Source of the DNA: Bacillus sp. SJS
GTDB lineage: Bacteria; Bacillota; Bacilli; Bacillales; Bacillaceae
Assembly: GCF_000732485.2 (NCBI RefSeq)
Contig: NZ_JAQV02000026.1
Span: forward strand, 1 to 64,000
Reading direction: 5' to 3'
DNA length: 64,000 bases
Made by a program: the position numbers and the translations under genes. Below, one piece after another: positions 44,345 through 52,773 of this stretch (positions within the stretch are counted from its first letter, which is position 1; each line of letters opens with the position of its first letter). The notes under the pieces were generated by a model that did not search any database, was not told the DNA's origin, and saw only the letters and a program-made list of their open reading frames with translations.

Positions 44345-45838
44345 ATGACACCTTTGGACCATGATAAAGTAGCAGCAAGTGTCCCTCAAAAGGGATTCTT
44401 CGGACATCCAAGAGGCTTATTCACCCTATTCTTCACTGAATTCTGGGAGAGATTTTCATATTATGGAATGAAAGCCATTCTTGTGTATTACATGTATTAT
44501 AGTATTTCAAAAGGCGGACTGGGCATTGACCAATCAACCGCACTGGCTATTACTTCCATTTACGGATCTCTTGTTTATATGTCCGGAATTATCGGCGGAT
44601 GGGTAGCAGATAGAATATTAGGATCCACCAGAACCGTCTTTTACGGCGGAATATTAATCATGTTCGGTCATATCGTACTTGCTTTACCAGGAACGTTTAC
44701 TGCATTCTTAGTTTCTATGGTATTGATTGTTCTTGGTACAGGTCTGTTAAAGCCTAATATTTCAAACATTGTTGGTGACCTTTATACTGAAAAAGATGAA
44801 CGCCGCGACTCAGGCTTCAGCATTTTCTATATGGGAATCAACATGGGTGCTTTCCTTTCCCCATTAGTTGTCGGAACAGTTGGAGAAATGTACAGCTTCC
44901 ATTTAGGATTTGGACTTGCTGCAATCGGAATGCTTCTGGGATTAATTGTTTTTGTAGCTACTAAAAAGAAAAACCTTGGACAAGCAGGTTCATACGTTCC
45001 GAACCCGCTGACACCTGCTGAAAGAAAGAAAACTTTTACACAAATCGGGATTGGGGCTGCGATTGTCCTTATCATTGGTTTTGTATTAGCTCAGCAAGGT
45101 ATTTTAACCATCGATTTATTTATCTTAATAGTAAGTATTCTTGGTATTCTTATTCCTGCCACATACTTTATTGTGATGTATAACAGCAAAAAGACAACTG
45201 CCGTTGAAAAGTCAAGGCTGCTTGCCTACATTCCGCTGTTTATCGCCGCAATGGTATTCTGGGCGATTCAGGAGCAAGGCTCTACCATCCTGGCTGCATA
45301 TGCTGCTGAGCGCACTCAATTGAACATCGGCGGGTTCGAATTGAAAGCTTCCTGGTTCCAATCATTAAATCCTTTATTCATCATCACATTGGCACCGTTA
45401 TTTGCCTGGATGTGGATTAAGCTTGGCGACCGCCAGCCTTCAACGTCTAAGAAATTTTCTTTCGGTCTGATTTTCGCTGGTCTATCGTTCATTGTTATGA
45501 TTTTCCCTGCCTCCATTAATGGAACAGAATCACTTGTTAATCCATGGTGGCTCGTTCTAAGCTTCTTCTTAGTTGTTATTGGAGAGCTTTGCCTGTCTCC
45601 AGTTGGATTATCCGCTACAACTAAACTTGCACCTTCTGCTTTCTCTTCGCAAACCATGAGCTTATGGTTTTTAACAAGTGCAGCAGCTCAAGCAATGAAT
45701 GCACAGGTGGTTAGATTTTACAAACCCGAAACCGAGATTGTATATTTTGGAATAATAGGCGGATTAGCTATTGTTCTCGGTTTGATTCTATTCACGGTTT
45801 CCCCTGCTATTCAAAGGCTTATGAAGGGTGTAAGATAA
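44345..45838 (+). CDS. dtpT: POT family proton-coupled di/tripeptide transporter
   Basis: A 497-residue MFS protein with about fourteen helices. The POT signatures are FTEFWERFSYYGMKAILVYYM (the ExxERFxYY motif, about residues 27-47) and the second motif GTGLLKPNISNIVGDLYTEKDERRDSGFSIFYMGINMGAF (about 130-170). It takes up di- and tripeptides with protons. GGGAGG precedes the ATG, and a TTGACA (44286-44291) with TAATAT about 18 bp on gives a plausible promoter. Equivalent to B. subtilis DtpT (YclF). Confidence 0.93.
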   Translation: MTPLDHDKVAASVPQKGFFGHPRGLFTLFFTEFWERFSYYGMKAILVYYMYYSISKGGLGIDQSTALAITSIYGSLVYMSGIIGGWVADRILGSTRTVFYGGILIMFGHIVLALPGTFTAFLVSMVLIVLGTGLLKPNISNIVGDLYTEKDERRDSGFSIFYMGINMGAFLSPLVVGTVGEMYSFHLGFGLAAIGMLLGLIVFVATKKKNLGQAGSYVPNPLTPAERKKTFTQIGIGAAIVLIIGFVLAQQGILTIDLFILIVSILGILIPATYFIVMYNSKKTTAVEKSRLLAYIPLFIAAMVFWAIQEQGSTILAAYAAERTQLNIGGFELKASWFQSLNPLFIITLAPLFAWMWIKLGDRQPSTSKKFSFGLIFAGLSFIVMIFPASINGTESLVNPWWLVLSFFLVVIGELCLSPVGLSATTKLAPSAFSSQTMSLWFLTSAAAQAMNAQVVRFYKPETEIVYFGIIGGLAIVLGLILFTVSPAIQRLMKGVR

Positions 45839-45852
45839 AGTAAATCCATTTA

Positions 45853-45885
45853 AGATCCACTCTCTAAGGAGGGTGGATCTTTTTT
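45853..45885 (+). terminator. Terminator of dtpT
   Basis: AGATCCACTCT / AGGGTGGATCT stem (one wobble) with five T, 14 bp after the stop. Confidence 0.87.
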
Positions 45886-45896
45886 ACGTTTTTATA

Positions 45897-45913
45897 TGTT
45901 AGATTTTCTAACA
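45897..45913 (+). promoter_or_regulatory. TnrA/GlnR box 1
   Basis: TGTTAGATTTTCTAACA is a perfect inverted repeat matching the TGTNAN-7-TNACA nitrogen-control consensus of Bacillus. It is about 165 bp before the amtB start. Confidence 0.88.
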
Positions 45914-45962
45914 CATTGTATTCGTTTACATAAAAAACATTTGATTTATTTGAAAATTCTTA

Positions 45963-45991
45963 TTGATATTCTGCTTCCTTTCACATATGAT
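45963..45991 (+). promoter_or_regulatory. amtB-glnK promoter
   Basis: TTGATA (45963-45968) and TATGAT (45986-45991) have a 17-bp spacer. It lies between the two nitrogen boxes. Confidence 0.6.
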
Positions 45992-46009
45992 ACTTTATAT
46001 AACAAATGA

Positions 46010-46026
46010 TGTCATATAAACTAACA
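46010..46026 (+). promoter_or_regulatory. TnrA/GlnR box 2
   Basis: TGTCATATAAACTAACA matches the same nitrogen-control consensus. If the promoter at 45963-45991 is used, this box is centred about 20 bp downstream of the start, where binding would repress. Confidence 0.75.
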
Positions 46027-46062
46027 TGAAGTATTTCAATTGACTTAGGGGAGGAATCAGCA

Positions 46063-47289
46063 ATGCAGATGGGCGATTCGATATTAATGTTTGTAGCAAC
46101 GTTGCTAGTTTGGCTAATGACACCTGGTATTGCCTTATTTTACGGAGGCATGGTTCGAAGCAAAAATGTACTCAGCACAGCGATGTACAGCTTAAGCTCT
46201 ATTGCTATTATTTCGGTCTTATGGATCATCGCAGGCTATTCACTTGCGTTTTCAACAGCAGGAAACCCTTTTATAGGCGGACTGGATTGGGTGGGACTTC
46301 AAGGCGTTTCTTTTGAGCCTAATCCTGATTACAGCGCCACAATCCCTCACAGCTTGTATATGATGTTCCAGCTTACTTTCGCTGTTCTCACATGTGCAAT
46401 TATTTCAGGCGCTTTCGCAGAACGTATGCGCTTCTCAGCCTTTGTCCTGTTCAGTGTTTTGTGGACGTTCCTTGTATATGCCCCTGTTGCACACTGGGTT
46501 TGGGGTGTAGGAGGATGGCTGCGTGATTTAGGCGCATTGGATTTTGCAGGGGGAAATGTAGTTCATATTTCTTCCGGCGTAGCAGGTCTTGTTTTGGCCC
46601 TTGTTATCGGAACGAGAAAAAGCAAAAATTCCGTATCTCCTCATAATCTTCCATTAACCTTGCTCGGGGGAGTACTCATCTGGTTTGGCTGGTTCGGCTT
46701 TAACGTTGGGAGTGCTCTTACACTTAACGATGTAGCGATGACGGCATTCATTAATACAAACACCGCTGCAGCTACTGGAATTATCGGCTGGATTGCCGTA
46801 GAATGGCTTATCAATAAAAAACCTACGATGCTGGGAGCAATTTCAGGAGCAATAGCTGGTCTGGTCGCTATCACTCCTGCATGCGGTTTTGTTACTCCGT
46901 CCGCCTCCATCATAATCGGACTGGTGGGAGGGGCCGTATGCTTCTGGGGAGTTTTCTTCCTTAAAGAAAAGCTCGGCTATGATGATGCTTTAGATGCTTT
47001 TGGCTTACATGGCATTGGAGGAACATGGGGCGGAATTGCAACAGGACTATTTGCTACTACTTCTGTAAACTCTGCCGGTGCTGACGGACTTTTTTACGGA
47101 AATGCAGGGCTATTGCTGAAACAGCTGATTGCAATAGGTGCAACCTATGTTTTCGTGGGGGTGGTCACTTTTATACTAATTAAAGCTGTAAGCTTTGTAG
47201 TAAGCATCCGTGCCAGTGAAGAAGAGGAATCAATGGGTCTTGACCTTACCTTACATGGCGAAAAAGCTTATCAAGAGTCTAACCTTTAG
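46063..47289 (+). CDS. amtB: Ammonium transporter AmtB/NrgA
   Basis: A 408-residue Amt/Rh protein with eleven helices. Conserved blocks are TPGIALFYGGMVRSKNVLSTAMYSL, the phenylalanine-gate region near QLTFAVLTCAIISGAFAERM, the first pore histidine in the NVVHISSGVAG segment, and GLHGIGGTWGGIATGLFA with the twin-His partner. The C-terminal tail (SEEEESMGLDLTLHGEKAY) binds the PII protein. It imports ammonium when nitrogen is scarce, consistent with two TnrA/GlnR boxes upstream. GGGAGG precedes the ATG. It forms an operon with glnK. Confidence 0.95.
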   Translation: MQMGDSILMFVATLLVWLMTPGIALFYGGMVRSKNVLSTAMYSLSSIAIISVLWIIAGYSLAFSTAGNPFIGGLDWVGLQGVSFEPNPDYSATIPHSLYMMFQLTFAVLTCAIISGAFAERMRFSAFVLFSVLWTFLVYAPVAHWVWGVGGWLRDLGALDFAGGNVVHISSGVAGLVLALVIGTRKSKNSVSPHNLPLTLLGGVLIWFGWFGFNVGSALTLNDVAMTAFINTNTAAATGIIGWIAVEWLINKKPTMLGAISGAIAGLVAITPACGFVTPSASIIIGLVGGAVCFWGVFFLKEKLGYDDALDAFGLHGIGGTWGGIATGLFATTSVNSAGADGLFYGNAGLLLKQLIAIGATYVFVGVVTFILIKAVSFVVSIRASEEEESMGLDLTLHGEKAYQESNL

Positions 47290-47306
47290 GAAGCGGGGCG
47301 TAAATT

Positions 47307-47669
47307 ATGAGTGATAAATTAACCAAAATCGAAATTATCTCCCGTCCGGACCGTTTTGAAGAGTTTAAAAGGGAGCTCGTTAAAATAGGGGTTAGCGGGA
47401 TAACAGTGTCCAATGTTTTCGGTGCCGGTCTCCAAAAGGGATTTACAGAGCTCTACCGCGGAGTGAAAAAAGAAATAAATATGTATGAACGCCTCAAAAT
47501 TGAAATTGTTGTTTGCAAGGTTCCGGTACAGGATGTCATTGATCTCGCCTGCAAAATTCTTAAAACAGGCAAACCCGGAGATGGAAAGATTTTCATTTAT
47601 GAGTTATCAAATGCCATTAAGATTCGAAATGGTGATGAAGGCTGCGAGGCTTTGCAAAATAAAGATTAA
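47307..47669 (+). CDS. glnK: PII-family nitrogen regulator (GlnK/NrgB)
   Basis: A 120-residue PII trimer subunit: LTKIEIISRPDRFEEFKRELVKIGVSGITVSNVFGAG at the start, a T-loop with RGVKKEINMYERLKIEIVV, and PGDGKIFIYELSNAIKIRNGDEG at the end. The T-loop keeps Tyr at RG-VKK-x5-Y-type positions, although Gram-positive PII is usually not uridylylated. It lies 17 bp after amtB and would plug or release the channel according to 2-oxoglutarate and nucleotides. Confidence 0.94.
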   Translation: MSDKLTKIEIISRPDRFEEFKRELVKIGVSGITVSNVFGAGLQKGFTELYRGVKKEINMYERLKIEIVVCKVPVQDVIDLACKILKTGKPGDGKIFIYELSNAIKIRNGDEGCEALQNKD

Positions 47670-47679
47670 GAAGTTTAAA

Positions 47680-47709
47680 AGCCAATCGGAAAATCCGATT
47701 GGCTTTTTA
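47680..47709. terminator. Terminator of amtB-glnK
   Basis: AGCCAATCGGA-AAA-TCCGATTGGCT with a T run, ten bases after the glnK stop. It may also stop the gas vesicle transcript from the other side, although it has only four A residues on that flank. Confidence 0.85.
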
Positions 47710-47772
47710 TAGAGATAAAGATAATTACTCGTTTAATTAGGCCATCCATTGCTCACTTTTCTAAAAAAACTC

Positions 47773-48150
47773 TTAGTCTTCAGAGATTTTACCAATGAAG
47801 AAGCCATCTGTCTGATCCAGTCTTCCTCTCCATAAAAACTCGCTTTTTGAAGGAGTAGGCTTGCTGTCTCCGCAATAGATCCTCGTATTCTTCAGATGGA
47901 TAAACGTAACATCCTCTGCCTGCTCAACGTTTTGCTTGCTTGCATCCAGCAATTTTTCGCTGATTGCTTTGGAGAGGTCATTTCCCCCCTCGAATTTCCC
48001 GCTCATTTCTTCAAAATATTCTCTTGCTGATACGAGTGTTCCGGTAATAAGAGAACCCTTCATGTTTAACGTAATATCCAGTGAGAAATCATGCTTATTT
48101 GCTGCGTGCGTCAGCATTTCCAAAATGCTATCCTTCGTATTTCCACTCAT
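47773..48150 (-). CDS. gvpU: Gas vesicle accessory protein GvpU
   Basis: A 125-residue soluble protein in the last position of the cluster, matching GvpU of Bacillus megaterium in size and in the LEMLTHAANKHDFSLDITLNMKGSLITGTLVSAREYFEEM start. GvpU is a late accessory protein reported to affect gas vesicle clustering in B. megaterium. It is separated from gvpT by 26 bp. No obvious terminator of its own was found. Confidence 0.9.
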   Translation of the reverse strand: MSGNTKDSILEMLTHAANKHDFSLDITLNMKGSLITGTLVSAREYFEEMSGKFEGGNDLSKAISEKLLDASKQNVEQAEDVTFIHLKNTRIYCGDSKPTPSKSEFLWRGRLDQTDGFFIGKISED

Positions 48151-48176
48151 GACAGGCCCTCCTTTAATTCATCTAT

Positions 48177-49019
48177 TTAGTTTGATTGAACTGTATCATC
48201 TTCACTCTTTACGACTGTTTCATTACTCTCTTCCGCTGCTTTCTTTGCTGCAGCCGGTGCTTTCTTCGCTTTTGCTGTTCTTGTCCGCGCAGCTGTTTTA
48301 GCAGGAGCAGGCTTAGGCTTTTCTGTTTCGACAACAGATTCTTCTTCCATCTTAGCCTGGGCACCTGATCCAGTTTCGCTATCATCTTGATCATCAGTTT
48401 CATCCTGATTATCTGAATCCGCTTCTTCAGTTCCTGCTGTATTTTTCACTTCATTCGTTTCTTCTTTATTATGATTTGTATCATCTGTTTTTGATTCGTT
48501 CTCTTCATCAACTGCACTTTGGATCATCTTTTCGTTTTCTTTTGCAGATGACGTTTCCTCTTGTTCTTCAGTGGCTGTGCTTGCTGTTTGGGATTTAGCA
48601 TCCTTCTGCTCATTCTCAGCTGTTTCCTGCTCTTCAGACTTTGATTTATCCTCTTTTTTCACGATATACAGAGCGGATTTTTTAATCTTGTCGGCTGCTT
48701 CCTGCGTTTTGGATGTGCTTTTGTCCTTCAGGGAGGACAATTTTTCTTTCGTGCTGCCTCCGAATTCCTTGCAGCTGTCTAATACAGAAGATGATTGCTT
48801 TCCAATAGACGACCTCATGTCTTTCCCTGTTTTAGGAGCAAGAAGCAATGTAGCGCCGATTCCTGCAAGTGCTCCTACAAGTGATCCGGATAGGAAGTTT
48901 TTATCAACAGCCGGACGTTTAGCTTTAGCCGTCTTATCTTGGCTTTGCTGTTTATCCTGCTTGCTATTCTCTGCTTTTACCGGTTTTACTTTTGATTGTT
49001 TTTGATTGTTTTGTTCCAT
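48177..49019 (-). CDS. gvpT: Gas vesicle protein GvpT (YtxH-like) with long charged tail
   Basis: A 280-residue protein. Residues 35-65 form a YtxH-type amphipathic or membrane helix (FLSGSLVGALAGIGATLLLAPKTGKDMR). A Ser/Lys-rich segment follows (KEKLSSLKDKSTSKTQEAADKIKK). Then comes about 100 residues of E/D/S/T/N low complexity, and finally an Ala/Lys/Pro-rich stretch (KPKPAPAKTAARTRTAKAKK) like a histone H1 tail. Position between gvpJ and gvpU and the YtxH core identify GvpT. The exact role is not established; it is part of the minimal B. megaterium set. Confidence 0.88.
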   Translation of the reverse strand: MEQNNQKQSKVKPVKAENSKQDKQQSQDKTAKAKRPAVDKNFLSGSLVGALAGIGATLLLAPKTGKDMRSSIGKQSSSVLDSCKEFGGSTKEKLSSLKDKSTSKTQEAADKIKKSALYIVKKEDKSKSEEQETAENEQKDAKSQTASTATEEQEETSSAKENEKMIQSAVDEENESKTDDTNHNKEETNEVKNTAGTEEADSDNQDETDDQDDSETGSGAQAKMEEESVVETEKPKPAPAKTAARTRTAKAKKAPAAAKKAAEESNETVVKSEDDTVQSN

Positions 49020-49073
49020 TTTCTATTCCTCCTAAGGTTCAATTAAGTTAGCAAACTTCAAATCTATTTTTTA

Positions 49074-49391
49074 TTAAACGAGTCTTTGAGAATCCATTTT
49101 TTCTTCCAATGATTTAATTCTTTCATTCAGGCGTTTGTTTTCTTCTTCAAGCGCCTCACTGTTGTTATTTGCAGCCTTGGAGCTTAGATATGGATCATTC
49201 TCCCACCAGTCCATGCCGATTTCTTTCGCTTTATCGACAGAGGCGACAATCAGCCTGATCTTGATTGTAAGAAGTTCTACGTCCGCCAGGCCGATTTTGA
49301 TGTCACCGGCAATGACTACACCTTTATCCAAAACCTTCTCGAGAACATCTACAATCGAACTCGAGCCGCTGTTATGCTGAATTTCATTCAC
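49074..49391 (-). CDS. gvpJ: Gas vesicle protein GvpJ (GvpA family)
   Basis: A 105-residue GvpA-fold protein: SSIVDVLEKVLDKGVVIAGDIKIGLADVELLTIKIRLIVASVDKAKEIGMDWW is the shell-like domain, with a C-terminal coiled coil (SEALEEENKRLNERIKSLEEKMDSQ). GvpJ is a minor component, thought to act in nucleating or capping the vesicle. The GGAGG site lies shortly before the ATG. Confidence 0.93.
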   Translation of the reverse strand: MNEIQHNSGSSSIVDVLEKVLDKGVVIAGDIKIGLADVELLTIKIRLIVASVDKAKEIGMDWWENDPYLSSKAANNNSEALEEENKRLNERIKSLEEKMDSQRLV

Positions 49392-49427
49392 CTTAATTCC
49401 TCCTCGCTTTGTTGGCGATCCCTATGA

Positions 49428-49736
49428 TTAAATCAAATTGCCGAGAGGGCCAAGGTCTATATTTAAGTCTTCATCTTTCAAGTCAAAAATATCTTTCATT
49501 TCTTCCATCTTTATTTCAAGGTTTGCAAGAGCAACCCCAAGATCCTCAATTTGCTGATCAGTCAGCGTTCCTCCGTCAACACGGCGGATGGCGTGGCGTT
49601 CTACAAGCTGTCTTAAAAGCTCAATAACCGTCAGGACTAATTGGGCAAGACCCTGCTCAGCAGAATCCGGATCCAGATTGATCTTTCCATTGCTGCTTTG
49701 AAGTCCGGTTTTAGCGCCTGCGGGATTCTGTGACAT
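49428..49736 (-). CDS. gvpK: Gas vesicle protein GvpK
   Basis: A 102-residue protein with the GvpK core INLDPDSAEQGLAQLVLTVIELLRQLVERHAIRRVDGGTLTDQQIEDLGVALANLEIKMEEMKDIF. GvpK is required for vesicle formation in Bacillus and probably acts in assembly. The start at 49736 has GAGGAG eight bases upstream, inside the end of gvpS (overlap 26 bp), so translation is coupled. Confidence 0.94.
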   Translation of the reverse strand: MSQNPAGAKTGLQSSNGKINLDPDSAEQGLAQLVLTVIELLRQLVERHAIRRVDGGTLTDQQIEDLGVALANLEIKMEEMKDIFDLKDEDLNIDLGPLGNLI

Positions 49737-49971
49737 AAACAAGCTCCTCTCTTTCACGATCCATTTCGGTCGATGAAAGTGTATTATTTCCGCTTGCTTC
49801 TACAAGGGTTTCCACAGCAGAAATCAAGACTCGTAAATCAAGATAAATCAAATCAATTCCGGCAATTGAAATAATGAGATCCCCTCTCAGTACTACGCCT
49901 TTATCAAGAATGACATCCAGGATATCGAGCAAGGATACATCGCTGTTATCAATTTGCCGGGGCTGATCCAT
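49711..49971 (-). CDS. gvpS: Gas vesicle protein GvpS (GvpA family)
   Basis: An 86-residue GvpA-fold minor protein: DVSLLDILDVILDKGVVLRGDLIISIAGIDLIYLDLRVLISAVETLVEA. The ATG at 49971 is preferred because GAGGAGA is five bases upstream. It overlaps the 3' end of gvpL by 23 bp and the 5' end of gvpK by 26 bp, giving a chain of coupled genes. Confidence 0.92.
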   Translation of the reverse strand: MDQPRQIDNSDVSLLDILDVILDKGVVLRGDLIISIAGIDLIYLDLRVLISAVETLVEASGNNTLSSTEMDREREELVYVTESRRR

Positions 49972-50791
49972 GTTTTCTCTCCTCACCTGCTAGCAGATTT
50001 GCGAAATGGTAGGGCGGCCAAGGTCCGGTCGGCTCAAACTTCCAGCCTGATTCCTGATGAGCTTCCGCTGCAAGCTGAATTTTTTCCTTGAACTGCGCTA
50101 TCTGGTCCTTAGGGAGCAAATAAACGCTGTTCCAGCACATTTGCTCATCCCTGCCCGTTACATCCTGGCTCCATGTTTTCTTAATCGTGCTGTCGTCGGA
50201 ATATGGAACCAGGTCTTCATGAATTTGCTCACAAATCCTGTTTTTCTCGAGTTCCATTTCACGATCCACAAGCTGCTCGAGCTTTCTTTTTTCAAAATAT
50301 TGTCTTCCGGGCGGAAGCTGGGCTATTTCTTCTTTCTTGGCCAAAACAGTCGGATTATTTTCTGCAAATGACTCTCTCATTTGGCTGTCATCGCTATAAA
50401 TTTTCACATTCCATTCTTCCTTGCCTTCCAGATACCTGAATAGCTCGAGCATACGCTCCTGATATTGATTCACCGTTTCGGTCAGGCTTTCAAGTGATGA
50501 ATAAATGGTACAGAATTTTGTTGGTATGAGTGTGTAGCTTTTTTCAAGCATCATAAGCATTTCATGGTGATGGAATGCTTTTTCGTGAAGCCATTCCATC
50601 TCATTTACTTTTTCTTTAATTTGTTCTTCGGAATATTCAGCCGGATCAAGCTCGCAGATGACCGCTGTTACACTTCCAAACTCTATAGAATAGCCATCAT
50701 GCTCCTGATCGAATCCCTTAAAAGATGGCACTGCTGCTGCCGCTGCTTCTTCAGTAGGGACCAACCCGTATAAATAAATTAACTTACTCAT
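49949..50791 (-). CDS. gvpL: Gas vesicle protein GvpL (GvpL/GvpF family)
   Basis: A 280-residue GvpL/F protein: LIYLYGLVPTEEAAAAAVPSFKGFD at the start, WLHEKAFHHHEMLMMLEKSYTLIPTKFCTIYSSLESL in the N-domain, and GWKFEPTGPWPPYHFANL at the end, the typical GPWPPY closing motif. GvpF and GvpL paralogues are assembly factors that bind the GvpA-type subunit. It follows gvpG after 9 bp. Confidence 0.93.
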   Translation of the reverse strand: MSKLIYLYGLVPTEEAAAAAVPSFKGFDQEHDGYSIEFGSVTAVICELDPAEYSEEQIKEKVNEMEWLHEKAFHHHEMLMMLEKSYTLIPTKFCTIYSSLESLTETVNQYQERMLELFRYLEGKEEWNVKIYSDDSQMRESFAENNPTVLAKKEEIAQLPPGRQYFEKRKLEQLVDREMELEKNRICEQIHEDLVPYSDDSTIKKTWSQDVTGRDEQMCWNSVYLLPKDQIAQFKEKIQLAAEAHQESGWKFEPTGPWPPYHFANLLAGEERKHGSAPAN

Positions 50792-50800
50792 ATTAATCCC

Positions 50801-51058
50801 TCACTTCTCCTGCTTCAGCATCTCTTCGTATTCTTCCATTTCCAGTCTTTTAGCCGTTTCATATCTCATTAACAGCTGTTCTTCCTGCTCTTTATAAGCC
50901 TGCTCTTCTATTTCTTCCAGTTCATACATCATTTGAAGCTGGATAAGCTTCTGCTGAATCGTCGGAATATCAAACAGCTCTTTATCCGCTTCTTCTTTGA
51001 TCTTCTCTCCTACCTTGACCACAAGGTTCAATGGGGCGGTGAAGAGTTTATGAATCAT
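50801..51058 (-). CDS. gvpG: Gas vesicle protein GvpG
   Basis: An 85-residue, charged, mostly helical protein: IHKLFTAPLNLVVKVGEKIKEEADKELFDIPTIQQKLIQLQMMYELEEIEEQAYKEQEEQLLMRYE, the complete GvpG domain. It is a required assembly protein of unknown mechanism. Its ATG overlaps the gvpF stop by 4 bp. Confidence 0.93.
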   Translation of the reverse strand: MIHKLFTAPLNLVVKVGEKIKEEADKELFDIPTIQQKLIQLQMMYELEEIEEQAYKEQEEQLLMRYETAKRLEMEEYEEMLKQEK

Positions 51059-51819
51059 GAGGTTTCTTCTACCTTGAGCTGGATGTTTATGAAGTTATAA
51101 GCAGGCCATGGTCCAGAATAATGGAAGTCTACTTTATTTTCCCACTTTTGGTGGATTTCATTTACTTTGCTGTCAAACAGTTCCTCATATTTACGGTCAA
51201 CAAGGAATGCTCCATTTAATAGCATCTTTTCACCAATCAGTTTATTGCTGTTTGCTGCCTCTGAAATTTGCTGCAGTGGCTCAAATACTTCTTTTTTTAT
51301 TTGCCGCTGAAGCTTCTCGAAAAACTCCTGAGCCATTCCGCCAAGCTTGATTCGGTCATAATAGCTTGCCTCTTCAGACTTGCCTTTAACCGAATCCTTC
51401 ATTTTTAGAATGTCGCTGCGGCCTGAAAGCTCTTCATTGATCCAGTCCTCTTTTGCGACAACCTTTAAACCAAGCTCCATTTTCCCTTTAATTTCTGGGA
51501 AAAGCTTGCTGAATTGCGGATAAAGATTTTTCAATAGCATCTGGACATCTTCCTGGGATTTAAAGATGTTTCCGAAGCTGATTGGAATCACCGTATCATT
51601 TTTCTTCATTACGGAAGACACAACTTGCTGATGGGCCATTACATTTTCCTTGTTCGGATGGTAGATCTTCATTGGAACTTCTGCAGCAACAATCGCTGCA
51701 TCCTCATAATGAATAGTAAAAATAGAGTAGTCGTTTCCTTCTAGCGTCATTTCGCCGAAATCTGCACCTGTTTCAGGCTGTTGTATGCCGCAAAAAATAT
51801 ATATTCCAGTTTCGCTCAT
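51055..51819 (-). CDS. gvpF: Gas vesicle protein GvpF (GvpL/GvpF family)
   Basis: A 254-residue GvpL/F protein: GIYIFCGIQQPETGADFGEM at the start, the VMAHQQVVSSVMKKNDTVIPISFGNIFKSQEDV region, and a C terminus KVDFHYSGPWPAYNFINI, the same GPWPxY motif as GvpL. Known to chaperone or nucleate vesicle assembly. The start at 51819 has GGGGTGA nine bases upstream. It is 13 bp after gvpN. Confidence 0.93.
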   Translation of the reverse strand: MSETGIYIFCGIQQPETGADFGEMTLEGNDYSIFTIHYEDAAIVAAEVPMKIYHPNKENVMAHQQVVSSVMKKNDTVIPISFGNIFKSQEDVQMLLKNLYPQFSKLFPEIKGKMELGLKVVAKEDWINEELSGRSDILKMKDSVKGKSEEASYYDRIKLGGMAQEFFEKLQRQIKKEVFEPLQQISEAANSNKLIGEKMLLNGAFLVDRKYEELFDSKVNEIHQKWENKVDFHYSGPWPAYNFINIQLKVEETS

Positions 51820-51831
51820 CAATGGTCACCC

Positions 51832-52746
51832 CTAAATTTTCTTGCATTCTGATAGAATGATTTGCTGAATCTTAGCATCACTTTCATTTTCAAGAGATTT
51901 TCGCATTTGATACCAGACAATATCCTGGCATAGCTGCTGAAAGGCTTCATTTTTTCCATCAATCTCAATTTCCTGATCATACGCCATTTGTGCAATCATT
52001 ATGGAAGCTCTTAGACTCGGACCTTCCTTGCCTTTTTTCCTGCATAGGTCCCTTAGACTGGATGTATAGTGAGAAATGCTTTTTGCCTCTTCTGCTATGA
52101 CGCCTGTTTTTTTGGCTATAATTCCTGCTTCTGTTTCTGGTTCTATAAAGCTGAGCGGTATGGTAATCAGCCGGTCAAGCAGAGCTTCCTGAGTCTGATA
52201 AACGCCAGCGTATTCATCAGGATTGCTCGTAAAGATGACCATAAATTCAGGATGCACCTTAACAAAAGGCTCTGTATGCTTAGTGCCGTATAGGGGAAGA
52301 ACCTTTTCCTCGAGAATCGATAAAAACAGATTGTTCGTCGACGGCTTGGATCGGGTAAATTCGTCATAAACGAGGGTGTACCCATTTTGTACAGCTTCCA
52401 GCAGCCTTCCGTTTTTCCAAGTCTCTGTTACATTTTCGTCTCTTTTATAAACGGACCGGATGTAGTTGTCGACTGTCTTAGTGCTTGTATATCCTGTGAA
52501 GGAACCAATTAGGTCTGCATTGGAAAGTTCGTGATTTCCGTGCATGAGCATAACAGGCCTTTTTCTCTTTTTCGCAAGATTGAGAGCAAGGGTGGTTTTC
52601 CCTACTCCGGATGGGCCTGTAAAATGGACTGGATATCCGGCCTTAATATAAGAAGCGGATCTTTCCATAATGTCCGCAAATGCTTCTTTATAAAAAGTAT
52701 CCGGATTTTTTGCTCCAGCCTGTTTAGCTTCTTTCAGTACGGTCAT
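51832..52746 (-). CDS. gvpN: Gas vesicle AAA+ ATPase GvpN
   Basis: A 304-residue MoxR-like AAA+ ATPase: Walker A GPSGVGKTTLALNLAK (about residues 44-59), Walker B LVYDEFTRSKP (about 125-135), sensor 1 VIFTSNPDEYAGVY, and a distal LLDRLITIPL arginine-finger region. GvpN is needed for normal vesicle growth and width. GGAGGGGTAAGAG precedes the ATG. It lies 27 bp after gvpR. Confidence 0.94.
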   Translation of the reverse strand: MTVLKEAKQAGAKNPDTFYKEAFADIMERSASYIKAGYPVHFTGPSGVGKTTLALNLAKKRKRPVMLMHGNHELSNADLIGSFTGYTSTKTVDNYIRSVYKRDENVTETWKNGRLLEAVQNGYTLVYDEFTRSKPSTNNLFLSILEEKVLPLYGTKHTEPFVKVHPEFMVIFTSNPDEYAGVYQTQEALLDRLITIPLSFIEPETEAGIIAKKTGVIAEEAKSISHYTSSLRDLCRKKGKEGPSLRASIMIAQMAYDQEIEIDGKNEAFQQLCQDIVWYQMRKSLENESDAKIQQIILSECKKI

Positions 52747-52773
52747 CTCTTACCCCTCCAATCACGCTGTCTG

